Notes under the pieces: generated by a model
Databases searched by the model: none
What the model saw: the letters and a program-made list of their open reading frames with translations, nothing else
Told to the model about the DNA's origin: nothing
Part shown: in pieces, positions 27,240 through 36,254 of the stretch
Layout of the letters: each line of letters starts with the position of its first letter
Position numbering within the stretch: position 1 is the stretch's first letter
Program-made: the position numbers and the translations under genes
Assembly: GCA_900319245.1 (NCBI GenBank)
Contig: ONNQ01000013.1
Span: 17,726 to 81,725, forward strand
Origin: an uncultured Lachnospiraceae bacterium
Lineage (GTDB): Bacteria; Bacillota; Clostridia; Lachnospirales; Lachnospiraceae
Length of the DNA stretch: 64,000 nucleotides
Direction of reading: 5' to 3'

Positions 27240-28328
27240 TTATCTCTCAGTGTGCTCCTCTTCAAATTTTTTCATAAACGCCACGAGGGCTTCTACGCCT
27301 TCATAAGGCATAGCGTTGTAGATGCTGGCACGCATGCCGCCGACGGATCTGTGACCCTTGAGGCTGACAAGACTGTTCTCAGCAGCTTCCTTGATGAACT
27401 GTGCTTCCAGATCCTTGTCGCCGATGATAAAAGGAACGTTCATGATGGAACGGTCCTTCTTCACAACGGTACCCTTAAAGAGTTTGCTGTGATCAAGATA
27501 GTCATACAGAAGCGCTGCCTTCTTCTCGTTGCGCTCCTTCATGGCTGCCAGACCGCCCTGTGCCTTGATCCACTTAAAGACCTTGCCACAGATATAGATG
27601 CCGTATGCCGGCGGCGTATTGTACAGGGAATCGTTATCCGCCTGGGTCTTCCATTTGAGCATGGTAGGTGTATAGGGTAAAACATCGTCGGTGATCAGGT
27701 CTTCACGAATGATCGCGATGACAACGCCGGCGGGGCCGACATTCTTCTGCACGCCGCCATAGAGAACGCCATACTTGGTCACATCGATGGGCTCAGACAG
27801 GAAACAGGAGGAAATATCGGATACAAGCTCATGTCCCTTTGTGTTGGGAAGCTCCCAGAACTTGGTTCCGTAAATCGTGTTGTTCTCGCAGATATAGACG
27901 TAATCAGCATCCTCGGGAATGGGAAGATCGGAGCAGTCGGGAATGTAGCTGAATGTCTTGTCAGCAGAAGAAGCTACTGCTACGGCATCCGTATATTTGC
28001 CGGCTTCCTGAAATGCCCTCTTGGACCACTGACCGGTGATGATATAGGCTGCCTTGCCGTTTCTGGTCATATTCATGGGAACCGCGGAGAACTGCTGATG
28101 CGCGCCGCCCTGCAGGAACAGGACCTTGTAGTTGTCCGGGATGTTCATGATCTCGCGAAGATCTTTTTCCGCTTCTTTGATGATGCCGTCGAAGACCTTT
28201 CCGCGATGGCTCATCTCCATGACGGACATTCCACTTCCGCGATAATCAAGCATCTCTTCCTGCGCTTCCTTGAGAACCTCAAGCGGAAGCACTGCGGGAC
28301 CAGCTGAAAAGTTGTAAACTCTTGCCAT
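27240..28328 (-). CDS. serC: Phosphoserine aminotransferase
   Basis: SerC converts phosphohydroxypyruvate to phosphoserine using glutamate. The 362-aa fold-type I PLP enzyme starts with the typical YNFSAGPAVLP and has the PLP lysine at K195 in GGVQKNVGPAG. The C-terminal GHRSVGGMRASIYNAMP is diagnostic. GGAGG lies 6 nt before ATG 28328. It follows ilvB by 44 bp and is joined to serA. No serB is present in the window. Confidence 0.97.
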   Translation of the reverse strand: MARVYNFSAGPAVLPLEVLKEAQEEMLDYRGSGMSVMEMSHRGKVFDGIIKEAEKDLREIMNIPDNYKVLFLQGGAHQQFSAVPMNMTRNGKAAYIITGQWSKRAFQEAGKYTDAVAVASSADKTFSYIPDCSDLPIPEDADYVYICENNTIYGTKFWELPNTKGHELVSDISSCFLSEPIDVTKYGVLYGGVQKNVGPAGVVIAIIREDLITDDVLPYTPTMLKWKTQADNDSLYNTPPAYGIYICGKVFKWIKAQGGLAAMKERNEKKAALLYDYLDHSKLFKGTVVKKDRSIMNVPFIIGDKDLEAQFIKEAAENSLVSLKGHRSVGGMRASIYNAMPYEGVEALVAFMKKFEEEHTER

Positions 28329-28372
28329 TCTTTCCTCCTTGTTATAACGGTATTACAAGATGATCTATAGTA

Positions 28373-30067
28373 TTAATTATGGCTCTGAGCCTCGAGATCG
28401 GAAGCGTCGAACGCCTTCTCAATCGGAGCACCGGGGGAAACCATAGGAAATACCTTGTCATCTTCTTCGATCACGACGTCGATCACAGTGGGGACGCCGG
28501 ATGAAAGTGCTTTCTTCAGTGCGGGCTCTACTTCAGAGGGCTTCGTGACACGGATGGCCATGCAGCCGAGTCCTTCCGCCACCTTGCAGTAGTCCACCTT
28601 GTCCTCGATCACGGTCGCGCTGTAGCGCTCGCCGTAATACAGAGTCTGCCACTGTCTTACCATTCCAAGTACCCGGTTGTCAATGACTATTTCAACGATC
28701 GGGATGTTATAACGGCTTGCAGTAGCAAGTTCATTCATATTCATGCGGAAGCATCCGTCGCCGCCGATGTTGATGACCTGGCGCTTGGGGAAGGCGACTT
28801 TCGCGCCGATCGCGGCGCCAAGTCCGTATCCCATTGTGCCAAGACCGCCGGATGTCAGGAGTGTCCGGGGCTTTGAGAAGGTGTAGTACTGGGCCGCCCA
28901 CATCTGGTGCTGACCGACGTCTGTGACGATGATCGCATCGCCCTTTGTGAGCTGGTCGAGCTTTTCGATGACCATGGGACAGGTCAGCCTGTCTTTGTCG
29001 TAGAAAAGCGGATATTTGGCCTTCATCTCGCCGATCTGCTTCATCCACTCGTCGTGGTGCTGCGGCACGAGCTTTTCGTTGAGATCGTGCAGGACATCCT
29101 TCAGGTTTCCGATGACGGACTCATGCACTTTGATATTCTTATTGATCTCTGCGGGATCGATATCAATGTGGATGATCTTGGCGCCGGTCGCAAACTTATT
29201 GGGATTTCCGATCACGCGGTCCGTAAAGCGCGCGCCCATCGCGATCAGAAGGTCGCATTTACTGACGCCGAGATTGGAAGTCTTGGTGCCGTGCATACCG
29301 ATCATGCCGGTATAGTGGGGATCATGCCCGTCAAAAGCACCTTTTCCCATCAGTGTGTCGCACACGGGTGCATCAATGAGTTCCACAAATTTCTTGAGCT
29401 CTTCGCTGGACCCGGAGATCACAGCGCCGCCGCCCACATAGAGGAAGGGGCGTTTGGAGGCTTCGATCATTTCGATCACGCGGTCGATGTCGGAATCGCT
29501 GTAACGGCGTCCCTCTCCCTTCAATCTTTTGGCAGAGGGGGAAGCGGCGACGTACTCGGTCACTGCGCCGGTCACATCCTTGGGAATATCGACCAGAACC
29601 GGGCCGGGCCTGCCGGTTGTGGCGATCCGGAAAGCCTTGCGGATCGTCGTCGCGAGGTCCTTGACATCCTTGACGATGTAGCCATGCTTGGTGATCGGCA
29701 TGGAGATACCCGCGATATCGACCTCCTGGAAAGAATCCTTGCCAAGAAGCGGCAGCGTTACGTTGCACGTGATGGCGACAAGCGGAACGCTGTCCATATA
29801 CGCGGTGGCGATTCCTGTCACGAGATTGGTGGCGCCGGGACCGCTGGTCGCGAGGCAGACGCCTACTTTGCCGGTTGCTCTCGCATAGCCGTCCGCCATG
29901 TGGGAAGCGCCCTGCTCGTGCGAGGAAAGATAATGGGTGATCTGGTCTCTGTGTTTGTATAATGCGTCATAGACATTGAGGATGGCTCCTCCCGGATATC
30001 CGAAAACCGTATCGACGCCCTGCTCCAGCAGGCAGGCCACTACGATCTCAGCACCTGTCATTTTCAT
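28373..30067 (-). CDS. ilvB: Acetolactate synthase, large (catalytic) subunit
   Basis: IlvB condenses two pyruvates to acetolactate (valine/leucine), or pyruvate with 2-ketobutyrate (isoleucine). At 564 aa it has the TPP-activating glutamate E51 in SSHEQGA, FGYPGGAIL, RPGPVLVDIPKD, and the TPP/Mg site GDGCFRMNMNEL near 440-455. The FAD-dependent biosynthetic type is favoured over catabolic AlsS by overall motif similarity, though that is a judgement. No ilvN regulatory subunit follows; serC is next. GGAGG precedes ATG 30067. Confidence 0.93.
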   Translation of the reverse strand: MKMTGAEIVVACLLEQGVDTVFGYPGGAILNVYDALYKHRDQITHYLSSHEQGASHMADGYARATGKVGVCLATSGPGATNLVTGIATAYMDSVPLVAITCNVTLPLLGKDSFQEVDIAGISMPITKHGYIVKDVKDLATTIRKAFRIATTGRPGPVLVDIPKDVTGAVTEYVAASPSAKRLKGEGRRYSDSDIDRVIEMIEASKRPFLYVGGGAVISGSSEELKKFVELIDAPVCDTLMGKGAFDGHDPHYTGMIGMHGTKTSNLGVSKCDLLIAMGARFTDRVIGNPNKFATGAKIIHIDIDPAEINKNIKVHESVIGNLKDVLHDLNEKLVPQHHDEWMKQIGEMKAKYPLFYDKDRLTCPMVIEKLDQLTKGDAIIVTDVGQHQMWAAQYYTFSKPRTLLTSGGLGTMGYGLGAAIGAKVAFPKRQVINIGGDGCFRMNMNELATASRYNIPIVEIVIDNRVLGMVRQWQTLYYGERYSATVIEDKVDYCKVAEGLGCMAIRVTKPSEVEPALKKALSSGVPTVIDVVIEEDDKVFPMVSPGAPIEKAFDASDLEAQSHN

Positions 30068-30118
30068 GCTAAATTCCTCCCTGGTTACAATCTGACTTAA
30101 AACGTATAGGCAAATCGA

Positions 30119-31795
30119 TTACTGCATTTCTTTAGGAAGTTCAAGGATCGCACCGCGGTTTCCGCTGGTGACGAGCGCCGCGTATCTCTTGAGATAGCCG
30201 TCCGTGACCTTGGGCGCGCGGGGCTTCCACTCCGCTTTTCTGCGGGCCAGCTCTTCGTCGGATACCTTGACGTTGAGCTTGTTGGCGTTGATGTCGATCG
30301 AAATGATATCGCCTTCGTGGATCAGGGCAATCGGTCCGCCGACCGCTGCTTCAGGGGAGACGTGTCCGATGGACGCGCCGCGGGAAGCGCCGGAGAAGCG
30401 TCCGTCTGTGATCAGCGCGACGGAGGAATCAAGGCCCATGCCTGCGATCGCAGAAGTGGGATTGAGCATCTCTCTCATACCGGGGCCGCCCTTGGGGCCT
30501 TCGTAGCGGATGACAACGATATCGCCGGGAACGATCTTGCCGCCGGTGATTGCCGCGATCGCGTCCTCTTCGCAGTCAAATACTCTCGCGGGGCCTTCAT
30601 GCTTCATCATCTCGGGAAGAACCGCGCTTCTCTTGACGATACCGGTATCGGGCGCAATGTTGCCCTTGAGAACCGCAATGCCGCCGTTTGGCATGTAGGG
30701 ATTCTCGATGGGACGGATGACTTCCGGATTGGTGTTGTAGCATCCTTCAATATTTTCACGCATTGTCTTGCCGGAGACGGTCATGACGTCGAGATCCAGA
30801 AGATCCTTCTTGGCAAGCTCGTTCATAACGGCGTAGATGCCGCCCGCCTCATTGAGGTCCTCCATATAGGTCGGGCCAGCAGGCGCGAGGTGGCAGAGGT
30901 TGGGCGTTCTGTCGGAAACCTGGTTGGCAAGCTCCATGTTCAGCTCGACGCCTGCCTCGTGTGCGATGGCGGGCAGATGCAGCATTGTATTGGTGGAGCA
31001 GCCGAGGGCCATATCCATGGTCAGGGCGTTCATAAACGCCTTCTTAGTCATGATATCTCTGGGGCGGATGTTCTTTTCCACAAGCTCCATGATCTTCATG
31101 CCGGCGTGCTTGGCCAGACGGATTCTCGCGCTGTATACAGCGGGGATCGTGCCGTTGCCCTGAAGACCCATACCGATGGTCTCTGTCAGGCAGTTCATGG
31201 AGTTGGCGGTGTACATACCGGAGCAGGAGCCGCATGTAGGACAGACCTTCTCCTCGTACTCAGCAAGCTTTTCCATCGTCATCTTGCCAGCTGCAACAGA
31301 GCCAACTGCTTCAAACATGGAGGAAAGGCTTCTCTTTCTGCCGTCGATATGACCGGCCAGCATGGGGCCGCCGGAAACGAAGATCGTGGGCACATTGACG
31401 CGGGCCGCCGCCATCAGAAGGCCGGGGACGTTTTTGTCGCAGTTGGGGATCATGACAAGGCCGTCAAAACCGTGCGCCTTCGCCATGCACTCCGTGGAGT
31501 CCGCGATCAGATCTCTTGTGACCAGGGAATACTTCATACCGATGTGGCCCATCGCGATACCGTCGCAGACAGCGATCGCGGGAAATACGACGGGCATACC
31601 GCCGGCCATGGCGACGCCGATGCGGACTGCTTCTGTGATCTTGTCCAGGTTCATGTGACCGGGCACGATCTCATTGTAGGAGCTGACGATACCGATCATC
31701 GGACGTCTTCTCTCCTCTTCGGTATAGCCGAGCGCGTTGAAGAGACTTCTGTGGGGGGCCTGGGAGATTCCCTTTTTAACACTATCACTTTTCAT
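30119..31795 (-). CDS. ilvD: Dihydroxy-acid dehydratase
   Basis: IlvD dehydrates dihydroxyvalerates to the 2-keto acids of valine and isoleucine. I start at ATG 31795 (558 aa), where AAGGGAAGG sits about 8 nt upstream, rather than at the TTG eight codons earlier. The Fe-S ligands are expected at C77 (AVCDGI), C119 (PNCDKNVPG) and C191 ([11 protein letters not shown]), and GRFSGASRG near 460 is the C-terminal family signature. It lies between leuB and ilvB. Confidence 0.96.
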   Translation of the reverse strand: MKSDSVKKGISQAPHRSLFNALGYTEEERRRPMIGIVSSYNEIVPGHMNLDKITEAVRIGVAMAGGMPVVFPAIAVCDGIAMGHIGMKYSLVTRDLIADSTECMAKAHGFDGLVMIPNCDKNVPGLLMAAARVNVPTIFVSGGPMLAGHIDGRKRSLSSMFEAVGSVAAGKMTMEKLAEYEEKVCPTCGSCSGMYTANSMNCLTETIGMGLQGNGTIPAVYSARIRLAKHAGMKIMELVEKNIRPRDIMTKKAFMNALTMDMALGCSTNTMLHLPAIAHEAGVELNMELANQVSDRTPNLCHLAPAGPTYMEDLNEAGGIYAVMNELAKKDLLDLDVMTVSGKTMRENIEGCYNTNPEVIRPIENPYMPNGGIAVLKGNIAPDTGIVKRSAVLPEMMKHEGPARVFDCEEDAIAAITGGKIVPGDIVVIRYEGPKGGPGMREMLNPTSAIAGMGLDSSVALITDGRFSGASRGASIGHVSPEAAVGGPIALIHEGDIISIDINANKLNVKVSDEELARRKAEWKPRAPKVTDGYLKRYAALVTSGNRGAILELPKEMQ

Positions 31796-31862
31796 TTTAT
31801 GTACCTTCCCTTCTTTCAAGGTCTTTCGAACTGATTACAAGTATGGCTCCGTGATCGCGTAT

Positions 31863-31895
31863 GACGAAGCTATCATTTTTTTGACGTAGTTATCA
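31863..31895. repeat. Two direct repeats phased 20 bp, between leuB and ilvD
   Basis: Copies of a 13-bp element (GACGAAGCTATCA at 31863-31875 and GACGTAGTTATCA at 31883-31895) match at 11 of 13 positions, with starts 20 bp apart, separated by a T run. The spacing equals two helical turns, so a pair of protein sites is possible, but nothing else supports this. Confidence 0.4.
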
Positions 31896-31915
31896 GGCTA
31901 TGCGACACCAAACGA

Positions 31916-33010
31916 TCAGATCCTCTCGCAGATCCGGTCTCCGAGCTCGTCGCAGTTCTGGCTGGTGAGGCCTTCCGCACCCGTGCGGGGCATCAGGTCC
32001 ACGCTTCGATAGCCGTCTGCCAGCGTCTGCTTGACGGCGCTTTCCACAGCGTCCGCCTCTTCAAGAAGGCCGAAGCTGTAGCGGAGCATCATCGCAGCGG
32101 ACAGGATCGTCGCGATCGGATTGGCAATTCCAAGGCCCGCAATGTCGGGCGCGCTGCCGTGGCTGGGCTCGTACAGGCCAAAGCTTCCGTCGCTGAGAGA
32201 GGCCGATGAGAGCATTCCGATGGAACCTGTGATCATACTGGCTTCGTCAGAGAGAATATCGCCGAACATATTGCCGGTCACGATCACGTCGAACTGTTCG
32301 GGATTCTTGACCAGCTGCATCGCGCAGTTGTCAACCAGCATATTGGAGAGCGAGACTTCCGGATAGTCCGCCGCGACTTCGGCCACAACTTTTCTCCACA
32401 GTCTGGAGGTATCCAGCACGTTGGCCTTGTCGACACTGCAAACTCTCTTACCGCGCTTCATGGCGATCTCAAACGCCTTCACCGCAATGCGCCGGATCTC
32501 GTTCTCGTTATAGACAGCTGTATCGACGGCGGTCGTCACGCCATCGATCTCCTTGGTGTATCGGTCGCCAAAATACAGGCCGCCTGTCAGCTCTCTGCAG
32601 ATCACGAGGTCAAAATTCCGTCCGCCCTCCTTGGCAGCGAGCGGGCAGGAATCCGCCAGCTCCTTGAACAGATAGGCGGGACGCAGGTTGCAGTAGAGAT
32701 TGAGCGATTTGCGAAGCTTTAAAAGACCGGCTTCGGGGCGAAGCTCCGGCGCGAGCTTGTACCAGGGGGACGTGGCAGCGTCGCCGCCAATGGAGCCCAT
32801 GAGGACTGCGTCGCTCTCCTTACAGATTCGGATCGTCTCATCCGTGAGCGGTACGCCGTATGCATCGATGGAGCATCCGCCCATGAGGACGTCCGTATAG
32901 GTAAAAGAATGTCCGTATTTGTCACAGACACGGTCCAGCACCTTCTTGGCCTGCGCTACAATTTCCGGTCCGATGCCGTCGCCGGCGATCACTGCAATGT
33001 TCTTATTCAA
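31916..33010 (-). CDS. leuB: 3-isopropylmalate dehydrogenase
   Basis: LeuB oxidatively decarboxylates 3-isopropylmalate in leucine synthesis. I choose TTG 33010 (364 aa, then NKNIAVIAGDGIGPEI), because GGAGG lies 8 nt before it; the ATG five codons upstream forms part of that ribosome binding site. The substrate-binding arginines and NAD site are visible in LRPEAGLLKLRKSLNLYCNLRP and NMFGDILSDEAS. GSAPDIAGLGIANP marks the C-terminal half. leuA, leuC and leuD are not in the window. Confidence 0.95.
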   Translation of the reverse strand: MNKNIAVIAGDGIGPEIVAQAKKVLDRVCDKYGHSFTYTDVLMGGCSIDAYGVPLTDETIRICKESDAVLMGSIGGDAATSPWYKLAPELRPEAGLLKLRKSLNLYCNLRPAYLFKELADSCPLAAKEGGRNFDLVICRELTGGLYFGDRYTKEIDGVTTAVDTAVYNENEIRRIAVKAFEIAMKRGKRVCSVDKANVLDTSRLWRKVVAEVAADYPEVSLSNMLVDNCAMQLVKNPEQFDVIVTGNMFGDILSDEASMITGSIGMLSSASLSDGSFGLYEPSHGSAPDIAGLGIANPIATILSAAMMLRYSFGLLEEADAVESAVKQTLADGYRSVDLMPRTGAEGLTSQNCDELGDRICERI

Positions 33011-33078
33011 GTCCGTTTCCTCCATAGCAGGATATGTTCAAAGATGAATAAAACTAATCATAAACATGAGAAATTTGA

Positions 33079-33107
33079 ATTATATTGATCTTATCGCATA
33101 TACCAAA
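33079..33107 (-). promoter_or_regulatory. Putative promoter for leuB-ilvD-ilvB-serCA
   Basis: A perfect TATAAT at 33079-33084 (minus strand) has a poor TTTGGT -35 box 17 bp upstream. The roughly 60-nt leader before leuB has no T-box or leucine-run leader peptide; a nine-codon ORF in it contains one Leu only. Confidence 0.45.
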
Positions 33108-33110
33108 GAG

Positions 33111-33135
33111 AAGGCATGTGCCCTGCACATGCCTT
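33111..33135 (-). terminator. Terminator-like hairpin after yajC
   Basis: A perfect 10-bp stem (AAGGCATGTG/CACATGCCTT) closes a 5-nt loop, directly after the yajC stop. The minus-strand tail, CTCTTTGG, is a poor U-tract, so termination may be partial and some read-through into leuB is possible. Confidence 0.6.
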
Positions 33136-33153
33136 CAGCCGTAGCATCATCTA

Positions 33154-33477
33154 TTATTTGTCGTCCGCTGTTTCAATTGCATCTTCGGGCTTTTCGATCT
33201 GAACGATCGCTGCCTTCTGCATGGGGATGCGGCAGTTCTTGTTGTTACCAAATTCTACGATGACTGTATCATCTGTCATATCAATAACAACGCCGTAAAA
33301 ACCTGCTGTTGTGAGTACGCTGTCACCAACGGCCAGGGCATTGAGCATGTCCTGCTTCTGCTTCTGCTCTTTTCTCTGCGGTCTGATCAGGAAGAAATAG
33401 AAGAAACCGACAATGACAACAACATAAAGCAGTGTGAAGATCGTCCCGTTCGCTGCGGTCAACATGAAACCATTCAT
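33154..33477 (-). CDS. yajC: Preprotein translocase subunit YajC
   Basis: YajC is the small accessory membrane subunit of the SecDF complex. From ATG 33477 the protein is 107 aa; GGAGG lies 9 nt upstream, and the extra 13 codons in the longer frame contain that site. One membrane segment (about 9-31, IFTLLYVVVIVGFFYFFLI) is followed by the family signature RPQRKEQK and a small beta domain. Here it is separated from tgt, its usual neighbour, by 138 bp with its own promoter. secD/secF are not in the window. Confidence 0.93.
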   Translation of the reverse strand: MNGFMLTAANGTIFTLLYVVVIVGFFYFFLIRPQRKEQKQKQDMLNALAVGDSVLTTAGFYGVVIDMTDDTVIVEFGNNKNCRIPMQKAAIVQIEKPEDAIETADDK

Positions 33478-33529
33478 AATACTTAACCTCCATTCCCGCA
33501 CACAGGCGGCTTTCAATCAGTTAGGATAT

Positions 33530-33559
33530 ATCATACAACAACCCTTTGGGGTTTTTCAA
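33530..33559 (-). promoter_or_regulatory. Putative sigma-A promoter of yajC
   Basis: TTGAAA, 18 bp, TATGAT on the minus strand, about 53 bp before the ATG. The spacer holds a small AACCC/GGGTT hairpin that could act weakly as a tgt terminator. Confidence 0.5.
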
Positions 33560-33615
33560 TCTATATTTAGTAGCTTCGAGCACAAAATCTAGTCTTCCTT
33601 GCCCTAAATAAGGGA

Positions 33616-34764
33616 TTAATCGCCATCACCCTCCAGCTGATCCAGCATTTTCTTCTTAAATGCGGCATAATTCCCCTGGTCCAGCGCTTCGCGGATCTGA
33701 GTCATGAGATGGTTGTAAAAATACAGATTATGCATGACGCACATGCGAAGGCCCAGTGTCTCCTGCGCCCGGACCAGATGCCGGATATACGCGCGGGAAT
33801 AGCCGGCCCTGCAGACGGGGCATCCGCATCCCTCTTCGATGGGCCTTGGATCCAGCGCGTATCTTGCGTTTTTGATCCTGACAGTGCCCTTATTGGTGTA
33901 GAGGTTTCCATGCCTTCCGTTGCGGCTTGGATAGACACAGTCAAAGAAATCGATGCCTCTGTCCACGCCTTCCAGAATATTCTGAGGAGTGCCGACGCCC
34001 ATCAGATAGGTCGGTTTGTCGGCGGGAAGATGCGGGACGACCGCATCCAGGATCTCGTACATCTCCGCATGGGTCTCTCCGACAGCCAGGCCGCCCACGG
34101 CATAGCCGTCCAGGTCCATCTGGGAGATCTGCTGCGCGTGGTCGATCCGGATGTCCGGATAGACGGCGCCCTGGTTAATGCCGAACAGAAGCTGGTCCCG
34201 GTTGATCGTCTCTTCCATGCTGTTCAGACGCGCCATTTCCTCTTTGCAGCGTGCGAGCCAGCGGGTTGTGCGCGCGACGGATTTCTCGACATAGTCGCGC
34301 TCTGCGTGGCTGGGCGCACACTCGTCGAAGGCCATTGCGATCGTGGAAGCCAGGTGGGACTGGATCCGCATACTCTCTTCGGGGCCCATGAAGATTCTGG
34401 CGCCGTCAATATGAGAATGGAAGGTGACGCCCTCTTCCTTGATCTTTCTAAGATCTGCCAGGGAGAACACCTGAAAACCGCCGGAATCGGTAAGGATCGG
34501 TTTGTCCCATCGCATGAAAGAGTGCAGGCCGCCAAGCTTATAAACGGTCTCATCCCCCGGACGTACGTGCAGGTGATAGGTATTGCAAAGCGCGATCTGC
34601 GTATCAATACTTCGAAGGTCATCGGCACTGAGGCCGCCCTTAATAGCGCCCGCCGTCGCGACATTCATAAAAACAGGGGTCTCGACAGAGCCATGGACCG
34701 TCTCCATATGGGCTCTCTTCGCCATCCCCTCCCTCTTTCTTACTTCATATTTCATTTTTGCCAT
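33616..34764 (-). CDS. tgt: tRNA-guanine (queuine) transglycosylase
   Basis: Tgt exchanges guanine 34 for preQ1 in GUN-decoding tRNAs. From ATG 34764 it is 382 aa, the standard bacterial length; the longer frame lacks a ribosome binding site, while AAGGAAG precedes this ATG. The general-base Asp is about D93 in LTDSGGFQVF, the nucleophile lies in GIDFFDCVYPSRNGRHG, and the zinc site is CGCPVC...H toward the C-terminus. queA is not in this window. Confidence 0.96.
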   Translation of the reverse strand: MAKMKYEVRKREGMAKRAHMETVHGSVETPVFMNVATAGAIKGGLSADDLRSIDTQIALCNTYHLHVRPGDETVYKLGGLHSFMRWDKPILTDSGGFQVFSLADLRKIKEEGVTFHSHIDGARIFMGPEESMRIQSHLASTIAMAFDECAPSHAERDYVEKSVARTTRWLARCKEEMARLNSMEETINRDQLLFGINQGAVYPDIRIDHAQQISQMDLDGYAVGGLAVGETHAEMYEILDAVVPHLPADKPTYLMGVGTPQNILEGVDRGIDFFDCVYPSRNGRHGNLYTNKGTVRIKNARYALDPRPIEEGCGCPVCRAGYSRAYIRHLVRAQETLGLRMCVMHNLYFYNHLMTQIREALDQGNYAAFKKKMLDQLEGDGD

Positions 34765-34812
34765 GTAGCTTGCTTCCTTGTTCTGTATCAAACGATTTTT
34801 TATGTCAGTGCA

Positions 34813-34838
34813 AACGGCGCCTTTTTGAAGGCGCCGTT
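34813..34838 (-). terminator. Terminator-like hairpin after the lactonase-fold gene
   Basis: A 9-bp GC-rich stem (AACGGCGCC/GGCGCCGTT) with an 8-nt loop lies between the propeller gene and tgt. The minus-strand tail, TGCACTGAC, lacks a T-run, so it is a weak intrinsic terminator at best. Confidence 0.5.
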
Positions 34839-34916
34839 CGTTCATCCCGATCATCGGGTGTATTGCGATTCACGAATCCGGCTGACATTAAGCCGCCGGT
34901 CTTACATTGCGAAACA

Positions 34917-36047
34917 TCAGAGCTGATCTTCAGTGAGCTTATGGAAGATAATGCAGTTGGGCTTGTCGATCTTGATTTCCTTGCCGTGCATGATTAAAAG
35001 CCCTTTCTTGAGATCCACGTTAAAGAAAGTCATCGTGTTGGACTCATGGTTGAGCGATACCAGATGGCGGTTATCGGGGAACAGAGCCGCATCCTTGGGA
35101 TACTCTCCGCTGATCGGCAGGCAAAGCACCTTGCTCAAATAGCCGTTGTCAGGGTCGATCTTGAAGATCACTACGGAGTTGTCGCCGGCATTGGAGCTGA
35201 CGAGGTACTTAAAGTCGGACGAGAAATTGAGCGCGCTCGCCGCAGATCCCTTCGCGTGATAGTTGTTGAGCGTGGGAACGGTCTGGATCTTCTCAAAATC
35301 GGGTGCGCCGTCCACTTCATGGTAGAAATAGACGTCAATGATATTCTTCAGCTCATGGACGACATACAGGAAGTGGCCGTCCTTGGAGAACTTGAGGTGC
35401 CTCGGCGCCGATTCAAGTTCCGAGTGAAGGATGCCGCACTGCTTGATGTGTCCGTTCTTTCTGTTGAGCGTGTACACATTGACATGATCCATACCCAGAT
35501 CTGCAGCCAGAAGGAAATGGTTGTCTCTTGTCATCTTGACACACTGCACATGGGGGCGGAAATTGCGCTCTGCAATACTTCCAAGGCCCTTCAGGAACAG
35601 CTCGTCGCAGATTTCGCCGACAGAGCCGTCTTCATTGAGACGCAGTACGGTGATCTTGCCATCGTGGTAGCCGGACACAAAGAGAAACTCATCTTCATAG
35701 TCCGTGGAGAGGTAGGATCCTCTCATTCCATTGATCGAGGCGAGATTGATCTTCTCCAGATCGCCGCCCTTTATGATCCTGTATGCTTCAATACCAAAGT
35801 CTGTGATGGAATACAGATACTTTCTGTTGTGTGAAATGGTCACATAGGAAGAATTGGAGATCTCAATCTGCTGCTTTTCTATGAGATACCCATTCTCCAT
35901 ATCAACATCATAAATCCGAATGCCGTACTTCTCTCCCTTTCCCCTTGTATAAGAAGACACGTAGGCTACGAACTTCGCTCCTTTTTCATACTCATAGCCG
36001 GTCTTGCGATTAGCAGGTGATTTCTTGATTTCAGATACCTGTGCCAT
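34917..36047 (-). CDS. Lactonase-fold seven-bladed beta-propeller protein
   Basis: The 376-aa protein is built of repeated blades (SYVTISHNRKYLYSI, FRPHVQCVKMTRDNHFLLAADLG, PRHLKFSKDGHFLYVVHE, ASALNFSSDFKYLVSSN) as in the Pgl-type lactonase family, which includes 6-phosphogluconolactonase. The conserved HPHxV-like stretch appears as RPHVQ, so one His is replaced and activity on 6-phosphogluconolactone is uncertain. There is no signal peptide; the N-terminus is charged. It has a good promoter and a terminator-like hairpin and stands alone between ppk1 and tgt. Confidence 0.85.
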   Translation of the reverse strand: MAQVSEIKKSPANRKTGYEYEKGAKFVAYVSSYTRGKGEKYGIRIYDVDMENGYLIEKQQIEISNSSYVTISHNRKYLYSITDFGIEAYRIIKGGDLEKINLASINGMRGSYLSTDYEDEFLFVSGYHDGKITVLRLNEDGSVGEICDELFLKGLGSIAERNFRPHVQCVKMTRDNHFLLAADLGMDHVNVYTLNRKNGHIKQCGILHSELESAPRHLKFSKDGHFLYVVHELKNIIDVYFYHEVDGAPDFEKIQTVPTLNNYHAKGSAASALNFSSDFKYLVSSNAGDNSVVIFKIDPDNGYLSKVLCLPISGEYPKDAALFPDNRHLVSLNHESNTMTFFNVDLKKGLLIMHGKEIKIDKPNCIIFHKLTEDQL

Positions 36048-36144
36048 AATTGCGCCCCTTCCTCTTACCTGCGGGATCAGCTTGTAAAGATGCCGCAGAA
36101 CTGCACTTTCGTGCGTGAATTATGTTGGTGCTCACATATATAAA

Positions 36145-36173
36145 AGAATACCATAAACAGCGCAAAATGTTAA
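36145..36173 (-). promoter_or_regulatory. Putative sigma-A promoter of the lactonase-fold gene
   Basis: TTAACA, 17 bp, TATTCT with a TGG extension before the -10 on the minus strand, 98 bp before the ATG. An overlapping TTGCGC-17-TATATA is an alternative. The rest of 36048-36254 shows no other feature. Confidence 0.5.
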
Positions 36174-36254
36174 GGCGTATACACGTTTTAAAGCCATTCG
36201 CATGGCATGTAAAGCCGCCGTTTGCAGCGCCTTTTTCGCAGGGGAACTGCAGGA

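Noticed and set aside
30317-31834. Plus-strand open frame of 505 codons across ilvD
   Set aside because: Fully antisense to a conserved dehydratase, with His/Asp/Gly-rich composition typical of reversed coding sequence.
33541-33560. T-rich hairpin AACCC/GGGGTTTTT on the plus strand near yajC
   Set aside because: No plus-strand gene precedes it, and on the minus strand it lacks a T-run and overlaps the yajC promoter spacer.
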